Source: JBBATK01 sp044224515 (GTDB lineage Bacteria; Bacteroidota; Ignavibacteria; Kapaibacteriales; NICIL-2). Taken from it: a stretch of DNA of 64,000 nucleotides. The stretch covers positions 1-64,000 of the forward strand of contig JBGAKH010000009.1 in the NCBI GenBank assembly GCA_044224515.1. The letters run 5' to 3'. The position numbers were made by a program, and so were the translations under genes. Numbering within the stretch: the first letter of the stretch is position 1; every line of letters starts with the position of its first letter. The notes below the pieces were generated by a model. That model worked only from the letters and a program-made list of their open reading frames with translations, ran no database searches and was not told where the DNA came from. Shown in pieces: positions 25,294 to 35,672 of this stretch.

Positions 25294-26763
25294 TCATGAA
25301 CGAAGCGGACGAGAAATCATTGCACGGAGACCGGCACGTTCGTTTTTATTGAAAAAACCGCTCATGAGCAGCAGTCCGACAAATGCGATCAGGAGAGCGA
25401 CATGGATGCTTAGCTCAGTCCAAAGGTCGTCTGCATGAACCCAAAGGGACATGGCATAAACGGCAATCGTAGTGGTCCACAGAATAGCAAGTCGTCGCCA
25501 TTCATACTGAATCGTATAAACGCGTTGGGAATAGATAAACATGACGACGGCAGAGAGTGCGTACGCGCCAAGTGTAGCCCAAGCAGCACCCACATATGAG
25601 AAGAGTGGAATGAGCAGAAGATTTAGAGCGAGGTTGGAGATTGCAGCGGCACCGGTCGAGATTGGCAGGTAGCGAGTGCTTTTCGTTATGTGCAGCCCAG
25701 CGGCAAAGTTTGTCGCGAGTCCGGTGAAGTAATAGGATGCCGCAATGATCGGTACGATAACCAAGCCGGGCCAATAGCTCTCGCGAATGAAGCGTCCGCC
25801 CACAAAAGGCATCTGCACAACATTGCCAATGAAGAAGCACACGATGAGGAAAACCACGGCACAGACAACGCTAAAGTAGGTAAGTACACGTGCGAAGAGT
25901 GGTTTTGCGTCCGGATCGTCGGCATGTGACAAATAAAAAGGCTTCCACGCATATTCAAAAACCGATGTGAAGAGCATCATAGGAATGCCCAATCGGTAGT
26001 TCGCGCTGTAAAGTCCAACAGTTGCCGGATCCGTCATGGCGTTGAGGATAGGACGATCCGCCACTTGAAGCATGATGGAAGAAAAACCTGAAGGCAGCGC
26101 CGGCAAGCCAAAATTTCTAAGCTGACGAAAGAGAGAGGCATTGAACTTGAAACGAATATTCTTCAGGATATCGGGAAGAAAAAGAAGCAGCGCTAAGGCA
26201 GAAGAAACCAATCCTGCATAGAACACACCCAAAGCACCTTGATGCATCATCACCACGAAAACGACATTAGCCGCAACATTGACAAGCACAACGAGTACCT
26301 TCAAACTCGCAAATCGACGAGCTTTGCGTTCCATTCGCAACTGTGAAAAGGGGATAAGGACAAGGGCATCGAGAAGCGGTATGGTCAACGCCATGGACAA
26401 GATACCGGCTGCTGTATCGCCGCTTAATCCGGCATAGTATGCCAACTGAACGTTGAAGAACCAGCCCAGCAATGAAAATGCAAGAGCAATGAGAGCGATA
26501 GCAACGTAGGAATGTGTGAAGACAGCAAAACGATCCTCGCTGTCTCGCTTATAAAACCGCAGAAAAGCCGTCTCAAAACCGAAAGCATACAAGACGTTGA
26601 CGAAGGCGATCAGCGAGTAGAGGGTGTTTACCTGACCAAGCTCGCTCATCGACATAAAATTCGTGTAGAGCGGCGTAAGCATAAAGGTAAGAAAGCGCTG
26701 AACGATCGTACTTGTTCCGTAGATCAAGGTGTCGGAAGCGAGTGAACGAAGCTTTTCGCGCAT
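25294..26763 (-). CDS. Lipid-linked oligosaccharide flippase (Wzx/MATE superfamily)
   Basis: About 489 aa from the ATG at 26763 (MREKLRSLASDTLIYGTSTI); the longer frame upstream is not hydrophobic or conserved. It has about 12-14 membrane helices evenly spread, the usual Wzx/MurJ-like architecture. It is expected to flip undecaprenyl-linked glycans across the inner membrane. It stands apart from the main exopolysaccharide locus at 43-60 kb, which has two further flippases. It diverges from the M28 peptidase gene. Confidence 0.87.
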   Translation of the reverse strand: MREKLRSLASDTLIYGTSTIVQRFLTFMLTPLYTNFMSMSELGQVNTLYSLIAFVNVLYAFGFETAFLRFYKRDSEDRFAVFTHSYVAIALIALAFSLLGWFFNVQLAYYAGLSGDTAAGILSMALTIPLLDALVLIPFSQLRMERKARRFASLKVLVVLVNVAANVVFVVMMHQGALGVFYAGLVSSALALLLFLPDILKNIRFKFNASLFRQLRNFGLPALPSGFSSIMLQVADRPILNAMTDPATVGLYSANYRLGIPMMLFTSVFEYAWKPFYLSHADDPDAKPLFARVLTYFSVVCAVVFLIVCFFIGNVVQMPFVGGRFIRESYWPGLVIVPIIAASYYFTGLATNFAAGLHITKSTRYLPISTGAAAISNLALNLLLIPLFSYVGAAWATLGAYALSAVVMFIYSQRVYTIQYEWRRLAILWTTTIAVYAMSLWVHADDLWTELSIHVALLIAFVGLLLMSGFFNKNERAGLRAMISRPLRS

Positions 26764-26955
26764 GGCTGACTCAGTGTGGCAGAGAGCGCAAAATACATAG
26801 AGAGAAGTGGATATTATAGCTTCTCGTCGGCAGGGAGACATCCTGTGATCGCAAAAGCCCTCATCTTTTTACACAAAGCGCCTCGTGCGTTGTCTCGTGG
26901 CTCTCCACCGCGTAATTTGCCGTTCATTGCTTTTTACACTTTCCTCGTTGCGACA

Positions 26956-28797
26956 ATGTTTATCTCTTTGCTATCAATACGACGCATCTTCGGTGCTTTG
27001 GCGGGACTTCTGGTTTTCAACACATGTGTCTCTACGCTTTCGGCTCAAGACGATGTGCTTGCTGAGCGTTTAAAGAAACACATCATGTATCTGGCCTCAG
27101 ACCAACTCGCCGGACGTTACCCCGGTACGGAAGGTAATAAGCTCACGGTTGAATATGTAGCGAAGACCTTTCAGACCTATGGTCTCAAACCGGTAGGAAC
27201 AGGGTACACACAAGACTTCAGCGTACCGAACAGTGTGAACTTGGTTGGGGAGAATGCGGTGAGCTTCGACGTCATCATCCCTAAGCCCTTTGTTCCGGAA
27301 AATGAAATCAAGCCGATCCGCATTGGCTGGAAAACGGGTATAGACTATACTCCGTTGGGTTTTAGTGATTCAAAGTCTGTAAGCGGGACGATGGTCTTCT
27401 GCGGCTTCGGACAGACCAACAAGGATAAGAACTATGACGATTTTGCATCGGTTGATGTGAAGGGAAAGATTGCGATTATGCTCACGGGAGATATGAACGC
27501 ACCGCAAGCACATGGCAAAGTCAAGTTGGACGGATCCATACGTACACGCGCTATTAATGCTCGTGAGCACGGTGCTATTGCAGCTGTGTTCGTGCACATT
27601 CAGGGTGATTCGAGCGAGGTCTTGTTTCCCTTGCAGTTATCGACGGCTTCCAATTCTGCAGGAATTCCGGTGCTGCATGTCAAACGTACGAGTATTGCAA
27701 AGCTCTTTCCCAAAGATCAAACATTGTTCGACAAAGAACAGTTTATCATTAAGAATAAGCAGCCTGCGAGCTTCGAGATTCCAAAGACCAAGATGAATAT
27801 CGCGGTCGGCTTGAAGGTGGAAGAGGCAACGATATCCAATGTAGTTGCCATGGTCCCCGGCACCTCAAAGCCTGAGGAGTATATCATTATCGGAGCACAC
27901 TTGGATCACCTTGGAATGGGCGACGAAAACTCATTGTACGCAGGTACGGACCGTAAAATCCACTATGGTGCGGACGATAATGCTTCCGGCACGGCAGGTA
28001 TTCTCGAATTGGCAGACAAGATTGCGCGCAACCCGCTCTCACGTTCAGTCGTGTTCATAGCATTTAATGCCGAAGAGCGTGGACTTCTAGGTTCCGTACA
28101 CTACACCCGCAACCCCATCATTCCCCTCGAGAAAACTACCTGTATGATCAATCTCGATATGATTGGTCGACTAAAGGACAATAAGGTAAACATTCAAGGT
28201 ATGGGTTCATCGTCGCGCTGGCATGCTTTGGTTGATACAATCAATGCCAATCCTGCTTACAAGTTTAGCATTAGTACGACCGAAGACGGATTTGGTCCGA
28301 GCGACCATTCGTCCTTTTATGCCAAGGAGCGTCCGGTACTCTTCCTCTTCACCGGCTTACACACCGATTACCATCGTCCAACGGATACTCCTGACAAAAT
28401 CAATTATCCGGGAGAAGCTCGTGTTGTAAACTTCACCGAAGCTCTTGTTCGTGAAATAGCGAGTTGGAATGAAAACCCCGACTTCATTAAAGTCAAAGTT
28501 GAGAAGTCAGCTTCTGCAGGATTTTCCGTCACTGTTGGGGTAATACCGGACTACTCCGACCATCCCAAAGGTTTACATATCACGGGTGTGCGTGAAGGAT
28601 CTCCGGGTGAGAAAGCCGGTATGAAGGCTGATGACATCATCGTCAAGTTCGATGCCACCGTGATTAAGAATATCTATGACTATACCTACGCATTAGGACA
28701 ACACAAGCCCGGAGATGTTGTTAAGATTACGGTGCTACGAGGTCCGAAAGAAGACAAAGAAGTCACGCTCAATGTGACATTGGAGGCGAAGAAGTAA
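26956..28797 (+). CDS. Exported M28 family zinc aminopeptidase with PA-like and PDZ domains
   Basis: About 613 aa from the ATG at 26956, where MFISLLSIRRIFGALAG begins a signal peptide ending at LSAQ; about 60 codons upstream look non-native. A protease-associated-like segment (about 140-270) interrupts the peptidase. Zinc and catalytic residues are visible: H315 in AHLDHLG, D340/D341 in GADDNASG, E373/E374 in NAEERG, D401 in INLDMIG and H473 in TDYHRPTD. A PDZ domain occupies about 520-610 (GSPGEKAGMKADDIIVKF). It probably removes N-terminal residues from peptides in the periplasm. A strong terminator follows. Confidence 0.92.
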   Translation: MFISLLSIRRIFGALAGLLVFNTCVSTLSAQDDVLAERLKKHIMYLASDQLAGRYPGTEGNKLTVEYVAKTFQTYGLKPVGTGYTQDFSVPNSVNLVGENAVSFDVIIPKPFVPENEIKPIRIGWKTGIDYTPLGFSDSKSVSGTMVFCGFGQTNKDKNYDDFASVDVKGKIAIMLTGDMNAPQAHGKVKLDGSIRTRAINAREHGAIAAVFVHIQGDSSEVLFPLQLSTASNSAGIPVLHVKRTSIAKLFPKDQTLFDKEQFIIKNKQPASFEIPKTKMNIAVGLKVEEATISNVVAMVPGTSKPEEYIIIGAHLDHLGMGDENSLYAGTDRKIHYGADDNASGTAGILELADKIARNPLSRSVVFIAFNAEERGLLGSVHYTRNPIIPLEKTTCMINLDMIGRLKDNKVNIQGMGSSSRWHALVDTINANPAYKFSISTTEDGFGPSDHSSFYAKERPVLFLFTGLHTDYHRPTDTPDKINYPGEARVVNFTEALVREIASWNENPDFIKVKVEKSASAGFSVTVGVIPDYSDHPKGLHITGVREGSPGEKAGMKADDIIVKFDATVIKNIYDYTYALGQHKPGDVVKITVLRGPKEDKEVTLNVTLEAKK

Positions 28798-28893
28798 AGT
28801 CCGGAATGCAATACCTGTCCTGCAGCTTGCCCCAACAACGCTAGGCGCTTTTCAATGAGGCATACAATTTTACTTTTGATAGTCTATTCTTTG

Positions 28894-28920
28894 AGCCACG
28901 CTTTGCGTGGCTTTTTTTTT
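28894..28920 (+). terminator. Intrinsic terminator of the M28 peptidase gene
   Basis: AGCCACGC and GCGTGGCT form an 8-bp stem around TTT, followed by nine or more T. Confidence 0.9.
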
Positions 28921-28986
28921 CTCTGTACCGTGAAGAGCAGCTACGAAGAGAGTGAGGGTATACCAAAGTTAGGTAGTGTTTGTACT

Positions 28987-29736
28987 TTAGAGAGTGCTTT
29001 GTAAGAGTGCACGCACCCGTTCAGCATCTGCCGGTGTGTCGACTGCTACTAAATGGTGCGTTGTGGGAACGCAAAGGTAGCGAGCTCCATCGGCAAGCAA
29101 ACGGAGTTGCTCCAAGCTTTCAGCGCATTCAAGAGGATGTTGTGTTAGGTTCACAAAACGTTGTAGCGCGTTCGCCCTATAAGCATAGATGCCGATGTGT
29201 TTCCAGTACTCAAAAGCGCTGAGGCGTGCCGTCCCGTATACGTCACGCGTATGAGGGATGACCGATCGAGAGAAATACAGCGCCGTGTAATCTGAGCGAA
29301 GTGCAACCTTGCAGATTGTCGGATTGTCCAGTTCTTCTTCGCTATTGATGCGATGAATTGGGGTAGCAACGTCGGCGTCGGACGAACGGAGAGCTTCGAC
29401 AAGTGAATCAAGCAGCGAACTCTGTAGCAAAGGTTCATCGCCTTGCACATTTAACACGATATCTGCTACGGTTTCAAGTTGTGAGGCCGCGGCTGCCACG
29501 CGGTCCGTACCTGAGGGAAGGTCCGGAGAAGTCATGATGCATCGTGCACCGATGCGTTGACACTCTGCAACAATTCGTTCGTCGTCGGTGCAGACATACA
29601 CTTCATGAATCGAGCGCGCTGTCGAGGCCGCACGCCAGACACGCTCGAGCATGCTTTGTCCGAGAAGTTCCACGAGCGGCTTCGCCGGAAATCTCGTTGA
29701 TGCGTAACGAGCCGGTATGAGGGCAACTACATGCAT
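28987..29736 (-). CDS. kdsB: 3-deoxy-manno-octulosonate cytidylyltransferase (CMP-Kdo synthetase)
   Basis: 249 aa, normal length. The CTP-binding start is VVALIPARYASTRFPAKPL. Family motifs SGTDRVA, VLNVQGDEPLL and GIYAYRANAL are present. It activates Kdo for the LPS inner core, so the organism makes Kdo-containing LPS, consistent with the GT9 gene at 6.7 kb. It lies 40 nt downstream of gcvT on the same strand, so co-transcription is possible. Confidence 0.96.
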   Translation of the reverse strand: MHVVALIPARYASTRFPAKPLVELLGQSMLERVWRAASTARSIHEVYVCTDDERIVAECQRIGARCIMTSPDLPSGTDRVAAAASQLETVADIVLNVQGDEPLLQSSLLDSLVEALRSSDADVATPIHRINSEEELDNPTICKVALRSDYTALYFSRSVIPHTRDVYGTARLSAFEYWKHIGIYAYRANALQRFVNLTQHPLECAESLEQLRLLADGARYLCVPTTHHLVAVDTPADAERVRALLQSTL

Positions 29737-29776
29737 TGTTCTATTCCATCGGAATTTCTGCTGAGCTGAATTCGGA

Positions 29777-30871
29777 TCACGCTAGGAAGGGCATTTTAAC
29801 GACCTCGGCAGGGAAAGTCTTTCCACGTGCAGCGATATCTACCATGGTTCCCGGATTTGCCAAGTCAACTCGGACATATCCAATGGCAATTGCCTGATTC
29901 AATGTCGGAGCAATGTTGCCGCTGGTCACGACACCGATCTTCTCGCCATTGTGTTGAATTTCATAACCATGACGGGCGATGAATTTGTCAACCTTGACAA
30001 CCAAGCCCACAAGTTTCCGTTGAACACCATTGGCTTTCACGGTGTTAAGTACGTCGCTTCCGTTGAAGCTACCTTTGGCAAGTTTTGTGATCCATCCCAA
30101 ACCTGCTTCGAGGGTATTGGTGGTGTCGTCGATATCATTACCATACAAGCAATATCCTTTCTCCAAACGAAGGGTGTCGCGAGCACCCAAGCCAACCGCT
30201 TCAATGCCGTATTCAGCACCTGCTTCGAAGACCGCGTTCCAAACCGATGCACATACCGATTCATCACCCCGGAAATAAATCTCCATGCCGATCTCGCCCG
30301 TATAGCCTGTTCGTGAAAGGATCATTTCGACGCCTGCAAGAACGCCGGTCTTGAAACCATAGTAGGGGATATCGTCGAGAGTTTCAGTCGTAAGCTTTTG
30401 CAAACAGAGTAAAGCTTTTGGTCCTTGTATAGCGAGCAGATTGATTTCCGCGCTATCGTTACGCAAGTGCAGGTCTGAGAAAGCTGCTGCATTTTCCGAA
30501 GCCCATGCCCAATCTTTGTCCATACATGCACCGTTTACAACCATCATATAGTGGTTCTCGGCGAGCATGTACACAAGCAAATCATCGACGATTCCGGCAT
30601 CCGGTCTGCACATCGCGGAATACTGAGCTTTGCCGGGAACCAATTTGGAGACGTCATTTACGGTAAGCTTCTGAAGAAAAGCTAGCGCATCACTGCCTCG
30701 AACATCGAACTCTCCCATGTGTGTCACATCGAACACACCTACTGCGGAACGCACAACATTGTGCTCGTGCATAATGCCTTTTGGATACTGAATGGGCATC
30801 TCAAAACCGGCGAATTCAACCATTTTGGCGTTGTTTGCAACATGCTGAGCGTAAAAAGGAGTGCGTTTCAC
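29777..30871 (-). CDS. gcvT: Aminomethyltransferase (glycine cleavage T protein)
   Basis: About 364 aa from a GTG at 30871 (KRTPFYAQHVANNAKMVEFAG follows), which matches the family's normal start; the open frame runs about 33 codons further upstream without homology. Motifs are FAGFEMPIQY, GVFDVTHMGEFDVRG, SRTGYTGEIGMEIY and the C-terminal barrel with IGVVTSGNIAPTL. It transfers the aminomethyl carbon from the H protein to tetrahydrofolate. The other glycine cleavage genes are not nearby. Confidence 0.95.
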   Translation of the reverse strand: MKRTPFYAQHVANNAKMVEFAGFEMPIQYPKGIMHEHNVVRSAVGVFDVTHMGEFDVRGSDALAFLQKLTVNDVSKLVPGKAQYSAMCRPDAGIVDDLLVYMLAENHYMMVVNGACMDKDWAWASENAAAFSDLHLRNDSAEINLLAIQGPKALLCLQKLTTETLDDIPYYGFKTGVLAGVEMILSRTGYTGEIGMEIYFRGDESVCASVWNAVFEAGAEYGIEAVGLGARDTLRLEKGYCLYGNDIDDTTNTLEAGLGWITKLAKGSFNGSDVLNTVKANGVQRKLVGLVVKVDKFIARHGYEIQHNGEKIGVVTSGNIAPTLNQAIAIGYVRVDLANPGTMVDIAARGKTFPAEVVKMPFLA

Positions 30872-31135
30872 GATTGTAAGGAGGTAGTGAAGAAGAACAC
30901 GCAAATATAGAGCAAAGACGGCAAAAAAGGAGGCTGCAACTGCGGTGACGGAGGCGTGCCACAGACGCATCCCGGACGAGTCTGAAAGACCAACCGCAAA
31001 ATTTCGAATGCGAATTACATCTCATTGAACTCTCATTTGCGGTAGAGAGTGATTCTTCTATCTTTGCTCAATCGCCGATCGCGCCACAGGGGACTTCATA
31101 GCGCGAAGCATCAGTGCCGGGACTATCAACGTGAG

Positions 31136-34100
31136 ATGGGATTCAATGTTGAGACAAGCATGCTGAAACTGTCAACACATCGTGAACAGAGCACTCGCAC
31201 GCCGGACGTACTGCCCGTGCAGGCTACCTTTTTCTCTTTTCAACTTTTTGAGATCCGTTTGAGTAGTCTCGGTACACTAATATTTGTGCTCTGCGTATTG
31301 AGCTCTTCACTATCGGCGGGTACAGATTATGATGACATCAACTATTCCAAAGGAACGTTCTTCGGCGGTGCATCGAATGACAGTTACCTATTGCACGTAG
31401 CACTCGATAAGAACGGGAATGTGTACGGCACAGGTCTCGGTAGCGACATTCCAACGACCGCAGGTGTCTTTCAACCCACACGACACAGTATCTATGATGT
31501 CATCGTCTTTAAGCTTGACTCGACACTGACGAAACTGATTTGGGCAACGTATTTAGGCGGGAGCGGTAACGATGCTGCCGGCTCCATAGCAGTAGACGAC
31601 AATGGCAACGTCTATGTCAGTGGTTATACCAATTCAAATGATTTTCCTGTCACGGTATCTTCGGATGCTTCAAACATCAACTCAGGTCCGGCGGTTTTTG
31701 CAGCCAAGATTAGTCCCGATGGCACGCAGCTAGAGTACTGTCGCGTTTTCGGAAAGACAACTCCGATCACGCAACAGACGGAGAATGCTTCCAAAGGTGC
31801 ACAATTGTGTATCGACCCGGCCGGTAACGCCTATGTGCTCTCGCATACTTCGGCGACCAATTACTATGTCACTGCCAACGCGATACAACCCGCAAAAAAC
31901 TCGGGCATCGATATGGTGATCACGAAACTCGATCCCGGCGGTACAATAGTGTATTCAAGCTATGTTGGAGGCTCGGGTAACGACCTGGCAGGTGAGATTG
32001 TTTTTGCCCAAGGCTCACTGTACTGTACAGGTTCAACTTCGTCCGCAGACTTGCCCGGTGCAGGAGGACGCAGTCCTAATTCCCAAGACGCCTTTATCAT
32101 GCGCTTCGATGCGATGTCACAGCTCTCTCCAAATGCCGTCTTGTTTATTGGAGGTTCCGGAAACGATGTAGGTTCTGCACTTTGTTATGATGCACATGCC
32201 GGTCGTATGTGTTTGACCGGGAAGTCGTATTCTACCGACTTGACAGTTGAGCAGTCCTTTTACAACGGGCTCAAAACCGGTGGCTTTGTTAGTACCTGCG
32301 ATATGGCCTTGAGTACTCGTTATTTCACAAGCATTCTCTCAGACGGAGTTACTCCAACTTCATTAATTGCGCGATCGACGAACAGCAGCATCTTTATCTC
32401 CGGATATGCATCGGGAAGTATCCCGACTACGTCAAATGCCTATTCTTCGACGAAGAAAGGTTCGCTGGATGGGGCGATGTTTTGCATCGATTCCACCGGT
32501 AAGAACTTGCGATATGGTACGTACATCGGAGGCAGTAACTCGGATTACAGCACTGCAAAGGTGCTACTGTTCGAACGCGAGTGTTCACTGCGCGTGATAT
32601 TTGGTATTACAACCCATTCGGCCGACTTTCCTGCATCCAGAGATTCGTATCAACCCGATAAATTGAACGGGGGAGATGATCAACCAGCACTCGTTCTCTT
32701 TTCTCAATTGCCGGTAGACCCGGTGCTTAGCACGCTGTCTCAACCGTGCAATGCCGAAGTTCAGTTCAAGGTAAAAGCACCGTGCCCACCCTTGGGAATT
32801 CAGTGGAATTTTGGTGATGGAGGAGAGGATGCAGGAGAGGGACCCTTGAAACACCGGTACACGCACAATGGACAGTTTCTTGTCACTGTAACGCTCATCT
32901 ATCCCGAACCTGATACAATTCGTCTTAAGAGATATGTGGAAGTAACGGGAGTACCCGATAGTGTTCGAGCGACCCACTACAGTTATCCCTGTTCAAAAGA
33001 CACCACAACTCACCTCTATGCTTACAATTGTGTACGATATGAGTGGACTCCGGGCAAAGATTTAGATGACTCAACTATCGCAAACCCTCGATTGAAACGT
33101 CCACACAACGGTAAATACTACGTACATGGTTGGGATGCCCACGGCTGCGAGTCCTGGGATTCAGTTCAGGTCTACCTCATCGATTTCAAGGCCAAAGTGC
33201 TCAAGGATACCTTGATTTGCAGGGGAGGAAAAGCAGTGCTGCAAGCATTCGGTGGGTCGGGGTATTCGTGGTATCCTGCCGTTGGACTGAACAGGACCGA
33301 TAAATCCACGGTTACAGCGTCGCCTCTTGTGAGCACGACCTATCATGTTGTCGTGACCGATGGTTCATGTCCGGACACCGCTCATGTTACGGTGCGAGTG
33401 CAGGATCCACCGGTCATTCACGTGCGTGATGCGCCATCGCTGTGCCCGGGAGCTGCAGCGGAATTGCCTTTAGAAGTTGAGGGTGACACAAGTGGATTGA
33501 TATACGATTGGCAACCGGCGGTTGCAATATCCGATGTCCATTCACCCAGACCCTTGGTCAGTCCATCAAAAACGACCACTTATACTGTCCGAGTTCGCAA
33601 CGCCCTTGGCTGCGTGAGCGTAGACAGCGTCAAAGTCAGCATTGTAAATAGTGTCAAGGCAAAAGTTGGTCCTAATGTGACGCTGTGTGGAGGAGACAGT
33701 GTGCGTCTGGTGGCATCAGGCGGATCCGAGTATGAGTGGGTACCGGGAGACGATCTCGACAATCCACGTGCCGCACAACCGTTGTGTCGTCCCGGTCTAT
33801 CAAGATCATACACAGTCTACGTTCGCAGCGGTGCGTGTATCGATTCGCAAAAGGTGAGTGTTAAAGTTGTGCCTAGTCCGACCGTCTCTATTGGGGGACC
33901 TGCTCGTTGTTGTGCGGGCGACTCCGTGTACTTGCATGTTTTACAACCCTCAGCCGCATATCGTTATACATGGAGTGGAATCGATGATGACTCTCAGCTT
34001 GGTGATACCTTGGTTTTAGTGCGTCCTTCTCGCGACACAACCTACTATCTGCGCGCTCGCAATGCAGGCGGCTGCGAAGTTCGAGATTCTATACGGGTGT

Positions 34101-35464
34101 TAGTGGACTCAACGCTTCAAGTACAGGCGTGGGGAGATACGACGATCTGTGTGGGTGAGCACGCAAGACTTTTTGCGGCGGCAAATGCCACTGAAATCGT
34201 GTGGGAGCCGGCAGATGGCGTAGTCGAAGCCGGTGGTAGCTCGTACCTTGTAACTCCGACCCGTCCCACCACCTACATCGTACATGCACGAAGGGGAAGC
34301 TGTGTTGGATCAGACACGGTAACGGTAGGACTCCGCACGTTGGATTCACTTCGGCTGGAGCATGGAAACATTCCATGCCGAGGATTCACAACGACACTGA
34401 GGGTGGAATCCCCTCAAGATAGTGTGAGCTATGCATGGGAACCGGCGGCATTCCTTGAACAAACTTCAGGTGCCACGGTTCAGACAAAAGCGCTCTTTGA
34501 TAGCTGCGTCTTTCGATGTGTGGCAAGCTCCGGAACTTGTTTGACCATTGCTCAAATTGGAGTATCTGTGCATCGGCCTCCTCAGCTTCGCGTCAATGCC
34601 GACACGACCCTTTGTGCGAATGGACAGGCCCAGGTTAGACTTGAAGCCTCCGAACTCAAAGCAGTGCGTTGGACTCCGGAAGAGGGATTGTCCGATCCGC
34701 AGTCTGCGACTCCAATTGCCACGTGCACCGGAACGAGGGTGTACACGGCGGTCGTTAGTGACAGCAATGGTTGCGTCGATTCGCTTCAATGGAAGATTTC
34801 GATGTATACGGGTAGACACATTCGTCTATCGACAGGAGATACGCTGCTTAATGCCGGTAACTATGCAATACTTCGCGTCAACGCTTCTGCTGATAGCTCC
34901 TGTGTCACAGACCTTCACTTCGATGTGGGTCTGGATGCCGACGTCCTCTCCCCTCAAAATCGCCTCGCCGATTATACCCGTGATGGACGTGCGTACTGGC
35001 GTTTTCACGTTCCCTCTGTGAGATTGGACGCAAAGCCCATCGAACTTTGTCGCATCGTCGGCTTGGTCTGTGTGGCTTCAAAGAGCAAGTCCATCGTTTC
35101 GATCGACAGTGCAGAAGTGGATTGGACGCTCTGTGCGGATGTTACAAGCTCACCGGGTCTGCTGTCTGTGGACGGCTGCGCCAACACCATGCGTAAAGTT
35201 GTGTTCTACGATGGCCTCACGGCATCGGTCTTTCCGGTACCCGCTCTGTCGGAGCTCATGATACAGACGAGTAGCTCAAGTGCCCAAACCGTTCAGATTA
35301 GCATACTCTCTACACTTGGAGTGGTCGTCGCCTCTCACCGACTTCAGCTCACCGAAGGCGATGCAATTCATCGAGTGGATCTTCGTGCATTGGCTGCAGG
35401 AAGTTATGTCATGAGAGCGATACGGGACGGACTTAGCAGCGACTTTCCCTTCGTCAAGTACTAA
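31136..35464 (+). CDS. Giant secreted adhesin-like protein: SBBP propeller, PKD domain, eight Ig-like modules, T9SS tail
   Basis: About 1440 aa. The start is uncertain: GTG at 31049, ATG at 31136 or ATG at 31160. All precede a signal segment (LGTLIFVLCVLSSSLSAG). The N-terminal part is an SBBP-type propeller with repeats of the form YLGGSGNDAAGSIAVDDNGN and ending in SGYTNSNDFPVT-like strands. A PKD domain follows (WNFGDGG). Eight Ig-like modules of about 65-75 residues then repeat, each with a Cys near the start (DTLICRGG, NVTLCGGD, DTTICVGE), a W-x-P segment, TYxV and a second Cys (near GSCPD, GACID, GSCVG). The end carries a T9SS sorting domain. It is probably an outer-surface adhesin. Confidence 0.88.
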   Translation: MGFNVETSMLKLSTHREQSTRTPDVLPVQATFFSFQLFEIRLSSLGTLIFVLCVLSSSLSAGTDYDDINYSKGTFFGGASNDSYLLHVALDKNGNVYGTGLGSDIPTTAGVFQPTRHSIYDVIVFKLDSTLTKLIWATYLGGSGNDAAGSIAVDDNGNVYVSGYTNSNDFPVTVSSDASNINSGPAVFAAKISPDGTQLEYCRVFGKTTPITQQTENASKGAQLCIDPAGNAYVLSHTSATNYYVTANAIQPAKNSGIDMVITKLDPGGTIVYSSYVGGSGNDLAGEIVFAQGSLYCTGSTSSADLPGAGGRSPNSQDAFIMRFDAMSQLSPNAVLFIGGSGNDVGSALCYDAHAGRMCLTGKSYSTDLTVEQSFYNGLKTGGFVSTCDMALSTRYFTSILSDGVTPTSLIARSTNSSIFISGYASGSIPTTSNAYSSTKKGSLDGAMFCIDSTGKNLRYGTYIGGSNSDYSTAKVLLFERECSLRVIFGITTHSADFPASRDSYQPDKLNGGDDQPALVLFSQLPVDPVLSTLSQPCNAEVQFKVKAPCPPLGIQWNFGDGGEDAGEGPLKHRYTHNGQFLVTVTLIYPEPDTIRLKRYVEVTGVPDSVRATHYSYPCSKDTTTHLYAYNCVRYEWTPGKDLDDSTIANPRLKRPHNGKYYVHGWDAHGCESWDSVQVYLIDFKAKVLKDTLICRGGKAVLQAFGGSGYSWYPAVGLNRTDKSTVTASPLVSTTYHVVVTDGSCPDTAHVTVRVQDPPVIHVRDAPSLCPGAAAELPLEVEGDTSGLIYDWQPAVAISDVHSPRPLVSPSKTTTYTVRVRNALGCVSVDSVKVSIVNSVKAKVGPNVTLCGGDSVRLVASGGSEYEWVPGDDLDNPRAAQPLCRPGLSRSYTVYVRSGACIDSQKVSVKVVPSPTVSIGGPARCCAGDSVYLHVLQPSAAYRYTWSGIDDDSQLGDTLVLVRPSRDTTYYLRARNAGGCEVRDSIRVLVDSTLQVQAWGDTTICVGEHARLFAAANATEIVWEPADGVVEAGGSSYLVTPTRPTTYIVHARRGSCVGSDTVTVGLRTLDSLRLEHGNIPCRGFTTTLRVESPQDSVSYAWEPAAFLEQTSGATVQTKALFDSCVFRCVASSGTCLTIAQIGVSVHRPPQLRVNADTTLCANGQAQVRLEASELKAVRWTPEEGLSDPQSATPIATCTGTRVYTAVVSDSNGCVDSLQWKISMYTGRHIRLSTGDTLLNAGNYAILRVNASADSSCVTDLHFDVGLDADVLSPQNRLADYTRDGRAYWRFHVPSVRLDAKPIELCRIVGLVCVASKSKSIVSIDSAEVDWTLCADVTSSPGLLSVDGCANTMRKVVFYDGLTASVFPVPALSELMIQTSSSSAQTVQISILSTLGVVVASHRLQLTEGDAIHRVDLRALAAGSYVMRAIRDGLSSDFPFVKY

Positions 35465-35672
35465 GCCTATTCTCTTTCGCACTGAAATCTTCAGTAGGCA
35501 AACAGTAGCTGTTTGGACAGTTTAGAACCCGCATCTTTCACAATTTTGGATGTCCTTCGCTACAACGGTGTGCGCCAATGCCGGGGATTGAATCGTCTAC
35601 GAGAAGTTTATTTACATGCAGCTGCGAAGCAGCTGCATGATAGCAACATGATAGCAAGAGGTGTGAAGCCGA
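35465..35672. other. Convergent intergenic region
   Basis: 208 nt between the giant adhesin and the response regulator; it contains the 35615 hairpin and no gene. Confidence 0.5.
35615..35639. terminator. Perfect 11-bp triloop hairpin between convergent genes
   Basis: CATGCAGCTGC pairs with GCAGCTGCATG around GAA. It probably ends transcripts from one or both sides. The minus strand has a U-containing stretch after it, but not a clean run. Confidence 0.55.
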
